Positions 11,134-22,289 of a stretch of DNA of 55,110 nt are shown here, piece by piece; the first letter of the stretch is position 1, and every line of letters begins with the position of its first letter. Under the pieces are notes generated by a model. That model saw only the letters and a list, made by a program, of their open reading frames with translations. It did not search any database and was not told where the DNA came from. The stretch covers positions 1 to 55,110 of the forward strand of contig JAMAHW010000139.1 in assembly GCA_023627715.1 (NCBI GenBank), read 5' to 3'. A program made the position numbers and the translations under genes. The stretch comes from Periconia sp. R9002 (lineage: Eukaryota; Ascomycota; Dothideomycetes; Pleosporales; Periconiaceae).

Positions 11134-13157
11134 ATGAGGGGGGTTATCTGATTGCTGTGGAGTGACCATGGGCAAGATGTAGAATCAAGACTGGAATTGG
11201 ATGGATCGGGTTTTTGAGATGACGAACAAAAAAAAACGGGGATCTGGTCCGGTGACGACAGGATTTTATGAGGTGCATGAGGGATGTCGGTTTATAGAAA
11301 ATAGAAAATGTGGAGAATGAGTATGGGACGATTCCTGGCGTGTTTTGCATCATGTGTGCCAAGTGTATATGCCTGATCCTTCGAGAAGTTCCACGTAAGA
11401 ATCACTCAAAACAATACGGAAAGATCGCAACAGCATCTATAACATCGGCGGCATGGAAAACCATCGCTTTGTGGATATCGCTAACACGGTAAGTGTGCAA
11501 TATGCAAAATACCCTGTTGTAAAGAGACGTTTCACAGAAACAGGACAGTGAGGGACTCGGTGACCTAGTGGGTGTACAGTGAGAGATAGGCACAGTCACA
11601 ATTTACCGCTACACATACGACGGGAAGGAAGGGGGGAGGTCCCTTCGGAGCTGGGCCATGAGCCGTGGGAGATTATTCCTGTGCCGACTCATGAACAAGC
11701 AGATTCATCCCACATTGTTCTTCCTTGGGAGCCAAATAATCTGAAGCCTACATTGGACAATCTGTCTATTGAATGATTTCTAAAAAGAAAATAACCTCGC
11801 CGCTCTAGCAGAACATGTTGTCAATCGACAGCTTATGCTCGAGTTCTTGAAGATATCAACCGAGAGAAACCTCAGAATCTGGACCAATGGTCAATCTGAA
11901 CGTAATAGACGGCGTATCTCACATCGAGACAGGGAAGGGAGACTCTCCTTCAGAGGTCGCACGAACAATATCCAAGGAGTTCATGATTCTTGGGCTCTTG
12001 CACAGTAGTCGTCAGCCACAGACAACATCATAAAAGTGTTTATCGTCGTGTAGTAATGTGTTTACCCGAGGTATCGACACAGTATCAGGATTCACAGTAA
12101 CGTCATGGCTGCTACATGCAGCAGAATTCATGCCAAGCTACTTTATAGAAGACGTTTAAAGTAGGACGAAGATTGGAACTCGTTCGGCTAGATTCTACAC
12201 TACGCTCATTAGCCCCTGTACCCATAACAACATAGCCCGGAAGAAACACGCACCCACAAAACGCTGTGATACCAAGGTTTCCAAGGCCGCGAATTTGAAG
12301 CTTTAGTCGAAGCTGTCACGCACGTCATGCAAGCGCGGCTTCCGACTCCACACAACGGCTTCTACGTTTTCTGTCTCAATGTCGCAAAGGGTCTGCTAAC
12401 CAACTGCCGGGTGGCACGAACATCGTTCTCGAGGGCCGCTACGCCGCGGTTTGGTAGATCATACTTCTAATCAATCACAGCGAGTTTGCGTAAAACCTTT
12501 CACGGTGTTTGTGAGAGACATATTGACGCCGTGATTTTTCCGATCAGGGTGATCGCTGTGCTCGAAGTTTCGATGGTTGCGCTCGTTCGTTTCCAACTGC
12601 GTGATCTGTCGCCATCTACGACTTGCATTGATCACTTTACATACGGACGCTGCCACACCGGTTTCTACATCGCACGCGACAAGTCTATTTGAATTGAAAT
12701 GAACTTGATGACATACGACTGAGCCGCATATCTGCTAATCATCGGCAGTGTACAAGCTCATAATGGCGGCAAAACAAGTCTTTGCTGCGTTCTTGGCCTC
12801 GGACAACCCCTGCCGATCATCGTGCATCTCGCGTTACAAACCTCACATTGGCATCCCCGCCTCGTCGGGGAATTCATCATGCGTTAGCGCACTTGCTCAA
12901 CATTGTAACAGGCCATGAAACGGATGAAGCAGCTAAGCTTTTGGCAACGCGTACAATTCCCTTACATGATGTAGTCTCTGATAAATACATAACTAGGTGT
13001 GGACTTTGGAATTCTCTGCATGTAAGGTACCCTCTGCGAGGCAACTTCATCTGATCTATATCCCATTTTAATCACATCTTTTTCCTTTTTGTATTATACA
13101 TATACTTTCTATCTAACGCTGGTCGTCTTTGTTTTTTTCTTTTTCAACTACACAATC
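11134..13157. other. Gene-poor intergenic region
   Basis: About 2 kb. Several short open frames on both strands were read; none has a recognisable motif, signal peptide or a credible splice chain. It includes the 3' end of the helicase transcript and, at the right, a pyrimidine- and TATA-rich leader (13060-13157) before the PEBP-like gene. Confidence 0.5.
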
Positions 13158-13988
13158 ATGTACTTCACTTCATCAGTTGTGGTCGCCATCTTGGCTGGAA
13201 TTGCGCAGGCGCAGACGCCCCAGGGATTTCAGCCAGCAGTCAAGAACAAGTTGGATGTCATGTTCAATACGACCATGGTCACTAAGCCTGGACAGCTGCT
13301 TTCCAAAGCAGGTGAGTACCTAATCCTGTACTCTATCCGAGTATTGCAATCCGAACTCCAGCTAACGAGATATACAGAAACTGCAACACAACCCCAGATC
13401 GCTGCCTCAAGCTCCATGGTAGACGCCAGCAAATCCTACGTCTTCGTGATGCTCGACCTCGACGTACCCGCAGCACAAGGAAACACCACGAGACGAGTCC
13501 TCCTCCACGCAATGGAAACAGGCTTCAAGCCCACATCGCAGAAGATCGCAGGAAACTCTGTCCTCCTCTCTTCCACGGACAAAGGCCCCGCGCCGTACAT
13601 TGCCCCCGGTCCACCAGCCACCGACACCATCCCCCACCGCTACGTGCAGATGATATTCGAGCAGCCGCAGGCCTTGGCAGTCAAGGCATCCGACTTTGCA
13701 AACACGCAGGCAAGGATCGGGTTCGATATCACGTCGTTTGCGCAGAAGAACAAACTCGGAACTCCAATGGCGGCGAACTTCTTTACCGTTGATGGCAAGG
13801 CTACTGCGGCTGGGGGTGCGGGAGGTGCGAAGGGAACGGCTGGAGCTGGAGGTTCGAAAGGAACCGCTGCCGCGAGTGGTTCTAGACCTAGTCGCACGTC
13901 GGCTCCGTTCACGGGTGCCGCGAGCCAGTTGGATGTAACGTATGGATTGGCGGGTCTTCTTAGTGGTCTTGCACTCGTTGCTGTGTAA
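13158..13988 (+). CDS. Secreted GPI-type PEBP-like protein, 2 exons
   Basis: Exons are 13158-13311 and 13378-13988, giving 254 aa. The 66-nt intron (GTGAGT...ATACAG) is a multiple of three and open, so an unspliced reading also stays in frame. Signal peptide MYFTSSVVVAILAGIAQAQT. PEBP-like features are VFVMLDLDVPA (conserved region 1 equivalent, with DLDVP for DPDAP) and IPHRYVQM (the GxHRY region). A Gly/Ala/Ser-rich linker follows, then a C-terminal hydrophobic segment (GLAGLLSGLALVAV) after small residues, typical of a GPI-anchor signal. The predicted location is the cell wall or plasma-membrane surface. Function is unknown; known relatives bind lipids or inhibit kinases or proteases. It is convergent with the P450 gene. 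Confidence 0.8.
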   Translation: MYFTSSVVVAILAGIAQAQTPQGFQPAVKNKLDVMFNTTMVTKPGQLLSKAGEYLILYSIRVLQSELQLTRYTETATQPQIAASSSMVDASKSYVFVMLDLDVPAAQGNTTRRVLLHAMETGFKPTSQKIAGNSVLLSSTDKGPAPYIAPGPPATDTIPHRYVQMIFEQPQALAVKASDFANTQARIGFDITSFAQKNKLGTPMAANFFTVDGKATAAGGAGGAKGTAGAGGSKGTAAASGSRPSRTSAPFTGAASQLDVTYGLAGLLSGLALVAV

Positions 13989-14398
13989 AGAGGGTACGTG
14001 GATTGGTAGGTGGAAGGGGATATAGTGGTCAAGTGAAAAGTTTTTTGTTAGATACGGGGAACAAACTTTTTTTCCCTCACCCATTCTTATACTCTCTCTG
14101 TGTCTTCGTCTCTCTACCGCATCACCGCCACCAAATCAACGAAGGGACGGTGAACCGAAGCAGCACTGTTTCATACATTGACATTTTTGTTAGGCCTTCC
14201 TCGAAGTGAAGAGACGTGCTTCTTCACCGGAATTCATTCGGGGCCAAAGCGATCTCTCGTCGCAGATTTCCCTAAGATTTACTTGGAAGAATCAAATCTC
14301 GACGAACTAAATTATATTGATTCAGGAAGGTAGTCATCTCGTAGTCTGTTCTTCCTTCACGATATCGCTATTCTTCATCATGCTCGCGGAATCCTGAG
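13989..14398. other. Convergent 3' intergenic region
   Basis: 410 bp between the stops of the PEBP-like gene and the P450 gene. It should hold both 3' ends. A CT-rich stretch lies at 14075-14125. Nothing else was seen. Confidence 0.4.
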
Positions 14399-16134
14399 CT
14401 ATACCCTAGAGGCTAGCTTGATGCGACAAGGATATTCGTGTACAGGATGCGCTGCGCCCTTCTCGACTTGGTAAACACGCTCACCCCTATATAGCTTGAT
14501 TCCTTTCTTCGGGTTCTGAGCATCCCACTCATCATATGCTGGGGAGACGTCGAAATCTCTTATCAGACAAGCTAAAATAACTCTGAGCTCGATCAATACT
14601 AGTGCTTGCCCAATACAATTCCTCGGTCCAAGTTCAAAGGGACGCCAGGCACCAGGCTGAGGGTATAATTCGTGATCAGAAGAGACAAGCCAACGCTCAG
14701 GAAGAAAACTATCGGGTTCTTTCCAGTACTTGGGTGATCGATGCATTTCAACGTGGAGAATCCATATGATAGCGTCGTCGGTAGGAAGTAGGTTGCCAGC
14801 GTCATCAGTGACTCCGACACCAGGTTTGCCGGCGCGAGTGGTGGCAGCTGGAGGGAACATTCGCATGACCTCTTTAATCACGGCGAGGGTGTATGGAAGG
14901 TCGTTGACAATGCGAGGAGACCGAGCAAACTGAGCAAACGCGGCTCGTGGGTCAGGACCGAGTATTTCATCGTGCTCTGCACGCAGACGGGCGAGGACCT
15001 ATGCTGATTAATGCCTTTCTGTACAGTGCGCGTGTTCAATTTACCTGTGGATGCTTTGAAAGGAGGTGAAAGCAGTAGCAGAGCACACTCCCCGTAGAGT
15101 CATACCCAGCGAAGATAAAGAGCCGAACCTGACGGATTGCAAAGGCTCGAAAGGTAGCATCGAGCTTGTCAGGAAGCGTCTTAGAAGATTTCAAATACTC
15201 TTGAATGACTAGATCAATCACCGATTTTGAGTTGGGGTTGCTTGGTTCCGCTTTGTACTCTTCGTATCTTTTGTCAAGCTCCTCCCCAATGTAACGGTCC
15301 ATCTGGCGACCATTCTTCCAATGTACAAATGCACGCACAAAGTTGAGTTGACTGAGCGGATTGACTTCCGCATTCGGGTTATGCCATCGCAACTGGCTGA
15401 GCATTCCGTCTGCAAGAGCATTGTAGTCTCTTTGGGCGTTCAATGAGGTGTTCAACACAGTCCTTCCAATCATATCAATCGTAAATCGGAGCGTGATGGG
15501 CTCCAAATAACACATCTCGTTCTTAGCAGCAAGATTGCGTAAATTGTCCGCGTAAACCTCGACCTCCTCGATCATACCCGGCACTAGCGAATACATTCGC
15601 TCGCTGTTAAAGCCTTTATTGAAGACCGCTCGCCACGGTCTCCAGTTCTTTTCATCCAAGTCGAAGATAGTGGGACCACCAGTAATTGGTTTCATGAAAC
15701 GACGGAGAAGTTCTGGCCGTTCTGAGGTGAGTCTCGGGTTCGTCTGTGTAATTTCGGCGCCCATTTTGGGTGAAACGATAGCAAGATACAGCCCACTCAT
15801 TGGCCATAGATCGATGTAAAAGGCTCCGGTTTCCGTAAAGCATTCTCTAGCGATTGTCGCAAAAATATGCTGGTAATGTACATCGCTTGGGAGATGGTCG
15901 AGAACCGATTTGAGGTAGAGCAAATGACCAAAGAGATACGAGTGGTTCGGGGCCACAGGCTGCGAGATCTCAGCTAACTTAACTATGAATTACAAGTTCA
16001 TTTAACTTTACCAGCCCTTGCCGATGGCGGCTGATCAGTAACATTCGAGCTCTATGGAGTTTTGAAAAGAAGGCCCAGAATATGGTTACCAACCCCACGA
16101 GCAATGCAACATTAAATGGTGATGTGACTTCCAT
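14399..16134 (-). CDS. Cytochrome P450, CYP59/StcS-like, 3 exons
   Basis: Exons are 16134-16012, 15959-15045 and 14998-14399, giving 545 aa; the introns are 52 and 46 nt. An N-terminal membrane anchor (residues about 8-24, NVALLVGLVTIFWAFF) is followed by a basic stretch and GLPVAPNHSYLFGHL. The I-helix motif AGYDST lies near 326, the ExxR helix KEVMR near 387, PERW follows, and the heme loop FELGPRNCIG puts the axial Cys near 473. All signature residues are intact. It resembles the fungal CYP59 group (StcS-type, from sterigmatocystin pathways), but there is no polyketide synthase or other cluster gene in the window. A detoxification or isolated metabolic role is therefore equally likely. It acts at the ER membrane with P450 reductase and is divergent from the exonuclease gene. 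Confidence 0.88.
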
Positions 16135-16946
16135 GTTGATTCGGATCTATGCTAAACTGTATCATCAGGCAAAATGCGATGTTTTGGCGTCAAGGTAGAG
16201 ATGAAGAACCACGCGCAACAAGTGAGATGCAACAGAACACGCCGGATTGTCACGTGACTAGCACAGCTTTTTTGGACATGCGACATTTGGAAAACCCAAG
16301 AGTCCATGCTGCTTACATTGGTTTTCTTTATTTAAAATCAAATCGAGTCCCTGTGAGTGAGAGTTAGTGCTTGAATGTCCTACTAAGACTGTTGCCATTG
16401 CCCGCCAAAGCAATCACCTTCTTCAAAAGTATCGACCTTGAATGTTCTTCTTGATGGCTTCTTCAGCCCATACAGGAAAGAGATACCGGGAAAAAACATC
16501 ACCTCGTCTATAGGGACATCAATTCGCGCAGCGCAACGCCGAGGACCTCGAATCCTGATAATACAGAGTTGAATATGTGGAAAGGAGCCGCGAGACGCGA
16601 GTTCGAAGGATGAGGAAGGGGTCTTGGCTTGAATGTAAGCGAAACCAGCACGTGATCTCGTGTGAAGACCGTGCGTGCCCATGCGCGCCCAACTTTCCCC
16701 TAACGTTCCCCCACCTGGTGCCAATGGCTGGGTACGGTCACTTAGGTACTTAGCCAGACATCTCAATCGCGTTATATCATTTTATGTTTACTTGTATGAG
16801 ATCTCATTGGATACACCTAGCATTAAAAAATATTTCACAGTCGTCCTGACAACCAAACTCGAAGCACGCGCGCGTTTGGCAGCTCATCGCGTGCAGTTGG
16901 ACCGTCTGCAGGTCGTCCTTTTCTTGCCTGGCGCGGGTAGAGCGCA
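16135..16946. promoter_or_regulatory. Divergent promoter region, P450 / exonuclease
   Basis: 812 bp between start codons. A minus-strand open frame of 127 codons (16383-16766) has no recognisable feature and is not called. An A/T-rich TTTAAATAAAG-like element (minus strand, about 16330) lies about 200 bp before the P450 start. Confidence 0.4.
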
Positions 16947-19209
16947 ATGAACAATACAGGTCAGGTCATCAGAGAACGGGTACCGGGAAACGGCCCAAAA
17001 CCCCCCGACGTATCGGGTGAAGAGGAGGTTGATGAATGGCCGCTGTCTTTCCGAATCCAGGTACAGACCACGGAAGAAACACCTTGGAGTTACAAGCTTT
17101 ACAAAGACGCAAAAGGGAACCCGGTCGAAGTTCTCTACAGCAAAACGAAAGAGCAGTCTGAAATTTATGCGAAGAAATTCCTTGAGGAGCCTGTCGTGGG
17201 ATTTGATAGTAAGTAAATGTGAAATCAGCGTGCGAAGTATATATTGTAGAGCATTACTACGGAATCTTCGAAATGTATCCACTATCGGGTTTGATCTATT
17301 TACTGACTATACTGACGTGTCTAGTGGAGTGGCCCATTTTTCCGAAAACTGATCGACTCCAGGACAAAATTGGGTTGATTCAAGTTGCATGCGAAGACAA
17401 AATCGCGCTCTTCCACATCGGGCTCCATACCGGCTCTCACTCAAATCAGATCATTGCACCGTCTCTTCGCAAACTAATTGAAAGTCCAGAAATCGCCAAG
17501 GCGGGCGTCAATATCCACCAGGCTGATTTCTCAAGGCTGACAAAATACTTCAATCTCACACCGCAAGGTGCATTTGAGCTCAGCCATTTCCATAAATTAG
17601 TGACATGCTCAAAGAAGCCGGAAGATCTGAGGACTTCCGTTGTCAAGATGGCCACCCAAGTGAAGGAACATCTTGGTCTTCCCTTGGCAAAAGGCTCGGT
17701 ACGCACAAGTAACTGGAGCAAGTCACTCAGTCCGAGCCAGAAAGAATATGCTGCCAGTGACGCCTATGCTGGGTTCATGCTCTTTCATGCTATGAATATG
17801 CGACGAATGGTGCGTGTCATGTTTTTGCTCCTTGAGTTACTTCAGCTGCCAACATATATTGATTCTTCATGCTCTTACAGGCTTTGGTACCAGTACCACC
17901 TTTGCCCATCTTTGCAGAGCGTTACAAATCAGAAAGGCGAGCCAGAGGCGGAGAGCACGGGGCAATTCTCTTACACCCTTCGACTAATGACGGGCCTGTT
18001 CTCAACGCCAAAGAATTTTTCGATCAGCCCCAAGATGAAAGCGCCAAAAAAGAAGTTACCACACACAAGACTTCAGAGCCGACGGATCCTTCCACCTACT
18101 TGGATATGACGTCCCGGCAACTTTTCGAAAAATTAATGCAACGACGACAAGAACTGGCCGCAGATGAAGAAGTCCAACCTTATATTGTTGCCAATAATGA
18201 TACGCTAAAAAGATTGGCCGTTGCCCGCCCACAGAACGATGTTGACTTGCTCAAAGTGAAGGGCATTGGCAGAGTTAAACAAGAAAAATACGGTTATGAC
18301 TGGTTGAAAGTGATACGCGAATTTGTAAGAGCTCAGAATCGATCAAATCGAGCTCGCGGTAAAAATCCCACTCAACCTGCCACCAAGAAACGGTCAAATC
18401 ACACACCCAGAACACTTCCCGCCCAAAATTCCGTCACGCCTGTATCCAATCCCCAACGGCAATCAAGGGAGCTATCATACTCTTCTGGGTCGTCTGCATT
18501 TGGAAGCCCAAACTCACGCCTACCTCAAATGCACACTGGTCTCAGCTTTAATTTTGCCGAAACAAACCTTGATGACGGAATACCGATGATAGATCTGACT
18601 TCAACTCCTACGCCGGGGAACTTGCGAGACTGCCGGTCTGAGTTCGAAGGAGCCTCCAGCCAGCGTCGGGCACAAATGCGACAGACTACAGCACCAAGTT
18701 CACAACTGTCTACAAATGCCTATACATTCAACTCCAGTCCTGCGAGCTCCTCAGTCTACTACACTCCTCCCTCAACACTGCCATCAAAGCGACCAGCGAG
18801 TCCGTATAATGCGAATCGACTGCCACCCTCAGGTACACTACCATCAAGCACGTTGCCCTCATGGAAACTACCATCAGGGACTCTTCCATCAGGAACACCA
18901 CCCTCGGGGACACCACCATCGGGAACTCCATCATCCGGAACGCCTTCTTCATTCAGTGTCGAAAAGAGAATCTTTAAAAGCAAATTGCTCGCGTACAGCA
19001 GACTCGTAGAAGGTAAACTTCCAACACGTCCCCCCAATGCCGGACCGCTCGTATCAGACCGAACCTTGAATATGATAGTCATCTTGGCTCCTACCACGCA
19101 ACAAGAACTGCAACAAATACCTGGAATTAGTGATTTCTTGGGAGCCTGCAGTAAAGTTGGTGCAGATCTGTTGGAAAAAGTCATCAAATTTACACCAACA
19201 AAAGCTTGA
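16947..19209 (+). CDS. WRN/RNase D-like 3'-5' exonuclease with HRDC domain(s), 3 exons
   Basis: Exons are 16947-17208, 17325-17809 and 17881-19209, giving 691 aa; the introns are 116 and 71 nt. The first splice rebuilds motif Exo I, GFDMEWP (Asp87, Glu89). GVNIHQADF gives Exo II and YAASD near 229-233 gives Exo III, so it belongs to the DEDDy superfamily of metal-dependent 3'-5' exonucleases. An HRDC domain follows at about 325-400 (TSRQLFEKLMQRRQEL...KVKGIGRVKQEKYG). A second HRDC/helix-hairpin-like segment ends the protein (about 616-690, LQQIPGISDF). Between them is a Ser/Pro-rich linker with a 15-nt tandem repeat. No RecQ helicase domain is present. The likely role is DNA or RNA end processing in the nucleus. 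Rrp6 has a similar order but lacks this WRN-like Exo I sequence. Confidence 0.87.
18826..18945 (+). repeat. 15-nt coding minisatellite, 8 units (PSGTL/PSGTP)
   Basis: Eight consecutive 15-nt units, consensus CCATCAGGAACACCA-like. They encode five-residue repeats PSGTL, PSSTL, PSWKL, PSGTL, PSGTP (three times) and SSGTP. The last units are the most alike, as expected from recent expansion by slippage. The array lies in the disordered linker of the exonuclease. Confidence 0.9.
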
Positions 19210-19648
19210 AGAATGATCTCACTCTGAAAACACCGAAACACCAAAAACAAACAGGAGACGACAACACTAGACACCCTAACATTCCTACCCACTCCAACAG
19301 CCCACACCCTTATACAACTCCGTGTGATCCTCTATCCGAAGATCAATGAGAGCCCCCCCAAGGATCACCATCACCTCTGTGAATCTAAAGGGTCATATAT
19401 GCGACACATGATATATCAACAAGTTTGAAATCTTACCTTGTCTCCTTGGCAAGCATTTCAAAATAGAATTCTGGGTCGTGGGATAGTTATGTTGCCTCAG
19501 TGGTCTTGGTATAGGGTTGACTACAAAGGACCGCCAAATGATCAAATCCATTCATATCATTCACCCGACTTAATTCACTCTTTCCCATTTATCGCGACTA
19601 TGACCACAATATTCGGATTTTGTCGTCGATGCACAGTTGGCATTCAGT
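19210..19648. other. Convergent 3' intergenic region
   Basis: 439 bp between the stops of the exonuclease and DUF1996 genes. No gene was seen. Confidence 0.4.
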
Positions 19649-21142
19649 CTAACTCACAACCATTCCGCCTGGAAGCTCGTCAAGCCCTACAGTCACGCCA
19701 AATCAGTATATGAACTACATTACACGTTTCTTGTGTTCTCCTTTTTCCTCAGAAATAACGATAAAAGGTGGGTGAGACTCACACTTGTCGTTTCCTACGT
19801 CTTCTACAGCTTGTTGCGGCTTTGTGCACCCAATAGCGTCTTTACCGTCCTGGATGGTCAGAACTTGGTCGCAATATTCTGAGCCACACGTCGTGCCCAA
19901 GGAGTTCATTCCGCGTTGGAGAGCGTCTCCCTTCCAACCAAAGAGATAATCGCCGTGAGCCCCATAGCCGGTCCTATTTCAAATAAGTAAACCGAGGAAC
20001 GGAACAGACCAGAAACCACATACGGATCACCAAAAGAATACACCAGCGGCTGCTTTCCATCTGCCCAATACTTCTCATCGTTGAACTGCCTCGTGTCGAA
20101 CATGATCTCATACATAACCTGCGGAATCCTCACGGGATGCGAAGCTGGACACTTATCGCCAGCCAGCGCACCCAGATATGGACTGGACGACGGCGCATAC
20201 GCGACATGGCTCCGATGATCCGGCGAATCCACGTTCTTTCCATCCCAGCAACTAGGAAAAATCACCGTCGCGCGGATCCCACCAGGACACATCGTCTTGG
20301 GAAAATACGCGGTATCATTAGCAGAGCAAGGCGCACCGTTGCCGCCCATGATAGCCTCGCTTTCCTGCAGGCATCTATGGCAGATCGCGAACGGCGTTTT
20401 GGTGTTATTGCTGCGCAATGTTGGGTCCCCCGCGAGCATGCGAAAACCCGGCGTGAAGGCCTTTGTGGTCTTGTTGAGATTCTGGTCGCCGAAAGGGAGC
20501 ATGTAGTACACTGTGAGACCGCCGTCTTGAGGCAGCAGCGTGCCGTTTAAACGCCCGTTGGCTTTTTGAGGGACGCGCTTGAACGTGCCGTTTTCGGGAG
20601 ATCGGAAGTAGATGGATGCGGTCCAGTAGTTCGACGTGTCTTCCTTGTAGATGCAGGAGGTGCAGGTGGATGTTTTTGGTGGATCGATTGTCGAGGGGTC
20701 CATCTGCGTGGATGTTGAGAATCATTCTTGTTGTCTTGGGTTGTATAAAGTAGTTCGATAGATGTCTCGCTCAAAGAAAAATTGTACATCATTGAACATT
20801 ATGGTTGACGTACCGTGACATTGAACGAATTCCCACCGACTACTTGATGCCTTTAACCACATCCCACAAATTCCGCATTAGTTTTTGTAGTTTCTTATTT
20901 CTTTGTCTGTTTCAAAGCGCACTCCCGCAAAACTCTTCATAATAGGACTCAAATGTAAACGGGCGTACGTACATATGCGGCGAAGGATTCAACCCAGGCG
21001 TCACAAGCGGATCAGTCCGCTCGACGACGAGCTGCGAGCACCCGAAACGAATGAATTCGGAAGACCCGAGGGAGGTCTGCGCGAACGCATCCTGCGCTCT
21101 GTAGAGCAGAGCTATGAGAACGGTGAGGCGGGTTGGAATCAT
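19649..21142 (-). CDS. Secreted DUF1996-domain protein, 5 exons
   Basis: Exons are 21142-20973, 20850-20814, 20703-20024, 19973-19783 and 19686-19649, giving 371 aa; the introns are 122, 110, 50 and 96 nt, all GT-AG with matching phases. Signal peptide at residues 1-22. Splicing restores the DUF1996 landmarks SPHMHQVVGGNSFN (exon 1/2), NYWTASIYF, TMCPGGIRATVIFPSCWDGKN, HPVRIPQVMYE and FGDPTGYGAHGDYLFGW (exon 3/4). The end is CTKPQQAVEDVGNDK-WLDELPGG (exon 4/5). Unspliced reading would miss the conserved GDPTGYG motif. DUF1996 proteins are common secreted proteins of fungi with several conserved cysteines. No biochemical role is established to my knowledge. There is no C-terminal WSC or GPI signal. 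Confidence 0.9.
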
Positions 21143-22289
21143 GGTATCACAATGTGAGTGTGACTTTTGCGGGTGGAGGTATGCTCAATCTGCGCTGCGC
21201 GATGTTGTATCTCAAGTATCCGATACTTATGAGAGAGATGGTAGTAGGACGAAGGCAAAATACATAACCCGAGATCCAAAATGCTATACGACGGTATAGT
21301 ACATGATGCCGGTGCCTTTTTCCCCCCCCGACACCAAGACGAAAACTCCGGCTCAACACTCCCACCCCCTTGCGCGTTCTCGATATCTGCGTGATGAATC
21401 CGACGAGCACGTTAGCGATGGAACGAGTGGTTAGGCCGGGGACTAGCAGGGAGTGGTGAAGGGTCTAATTGTTCGCAAATTAAGTTCGTAAAGTGAATGG
21501 GTGTGACATATGAAGGCCCCACAATGCGCATTGCGGGGATGGTGCGTAGGTTTTTGTCACTGTCTTGGCATGTGTATGTGTGAGGAGGGACAGGTTTGGG
21601 GATTGGGACAATTAAGGGTGATGGTGTTGGGGTGGTTGGAGGTAATGGATGGATTGAGTTGTTGTTGTGTTTTGGTGTTGGTGGAAAGGGGTTGGGGTTG
21701 GAGTTGGAGTTGGGGTGGTGGATAGTAGGGTAGAGAGGGCTGGATGGGGTACGATTCTGCGGGCGTGGTTGATGTATCTGCGTTTGTGAAAAGTGGATGA
21801 AGAGAAAAGAACGAATATTTCAAGTCGAGGGGATTCGAGGGAGGAGAGTATATCCTTTGCCTCTCTATCAAAACTAAACGCGCCTTTACCTTAACTCTGG
21901 TTTATCGATCTACTGCCTCAAACATGCCTTCGCTTCTAGTCGCTTACACTCACCCACTTGCTCGTCTGTCTACCTTACCACCGCCCCCGTTCCGCTAGCT
22001 TTGTTATCAATTCTTGCTGGTTCAAACGCAGCAAGGAGGAAGAAATGATATACCCAAATATCTGTACTCGGTCGACCATAACGCTTGAAATGGTGGTACA
22101 CTAGGGAAGGGCGTGACAAGTCTTACAGTACTATTACCATATTCCAAGCTAACTTTACACACGCATTGGCTCACCCACAATAAACAATTATCCATCGCGT
22201 AAGTACATAGAGAAAAGGAGTACCAGACCTCGTACCAATATAACCTAACCTACATACCCTCTCGGTGTGCTGAAGCTTCAGTACAATTA
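21143..22289. other. Intergenic region with strongly G/T-rich strand
   Basis: 1.15 kb without a credible gene. Plus-strand positions 21590-21725 are extremely G- and T-rich, with TTGGGG/TTGGAG tracts. Opposite-strand open frames there encode only Pro/Gln/Ser/Thr low complexity and are not called. Confidence 0.5.
21688..21717 (+). other. Potential G-quadruplex tract
   Basis: Runs GGGG-TT-GGGG-TT-GG-A-GTTGG-AGTT-GGGG-TGG fit a two- to four-tier intramolecular quadruplex with short loops. It lies between the 5' end of the DUF1996 gene and the 3' end of the next gene. This is a structural inference only. Confidence 0.5.

Noticed and set aside
12782..13054. Plus-strand 90-codon frame upstream of the PEBP-like gene
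   Set aside because: No recognisable domain or signal; probably chance frame in the promoter.
14399..16134. P450 as part of a sterigmatocystin-like cluster
   Set aside because: No polyketide synthase, regulator or other pathway enzyme lies nearby; only the P450 itself resembles StcS.
16383..16766. Minus-strand 127-codon frame between P450 and exonuclease
   Set aside because: Lies in the shared promoter, with no domain and no codon-bias support.
21688..21717. TTGGGG repeats as an internal telomere
   Set aside because: Too few and irregular units, and ascomycete telomeres are TTAGGG.
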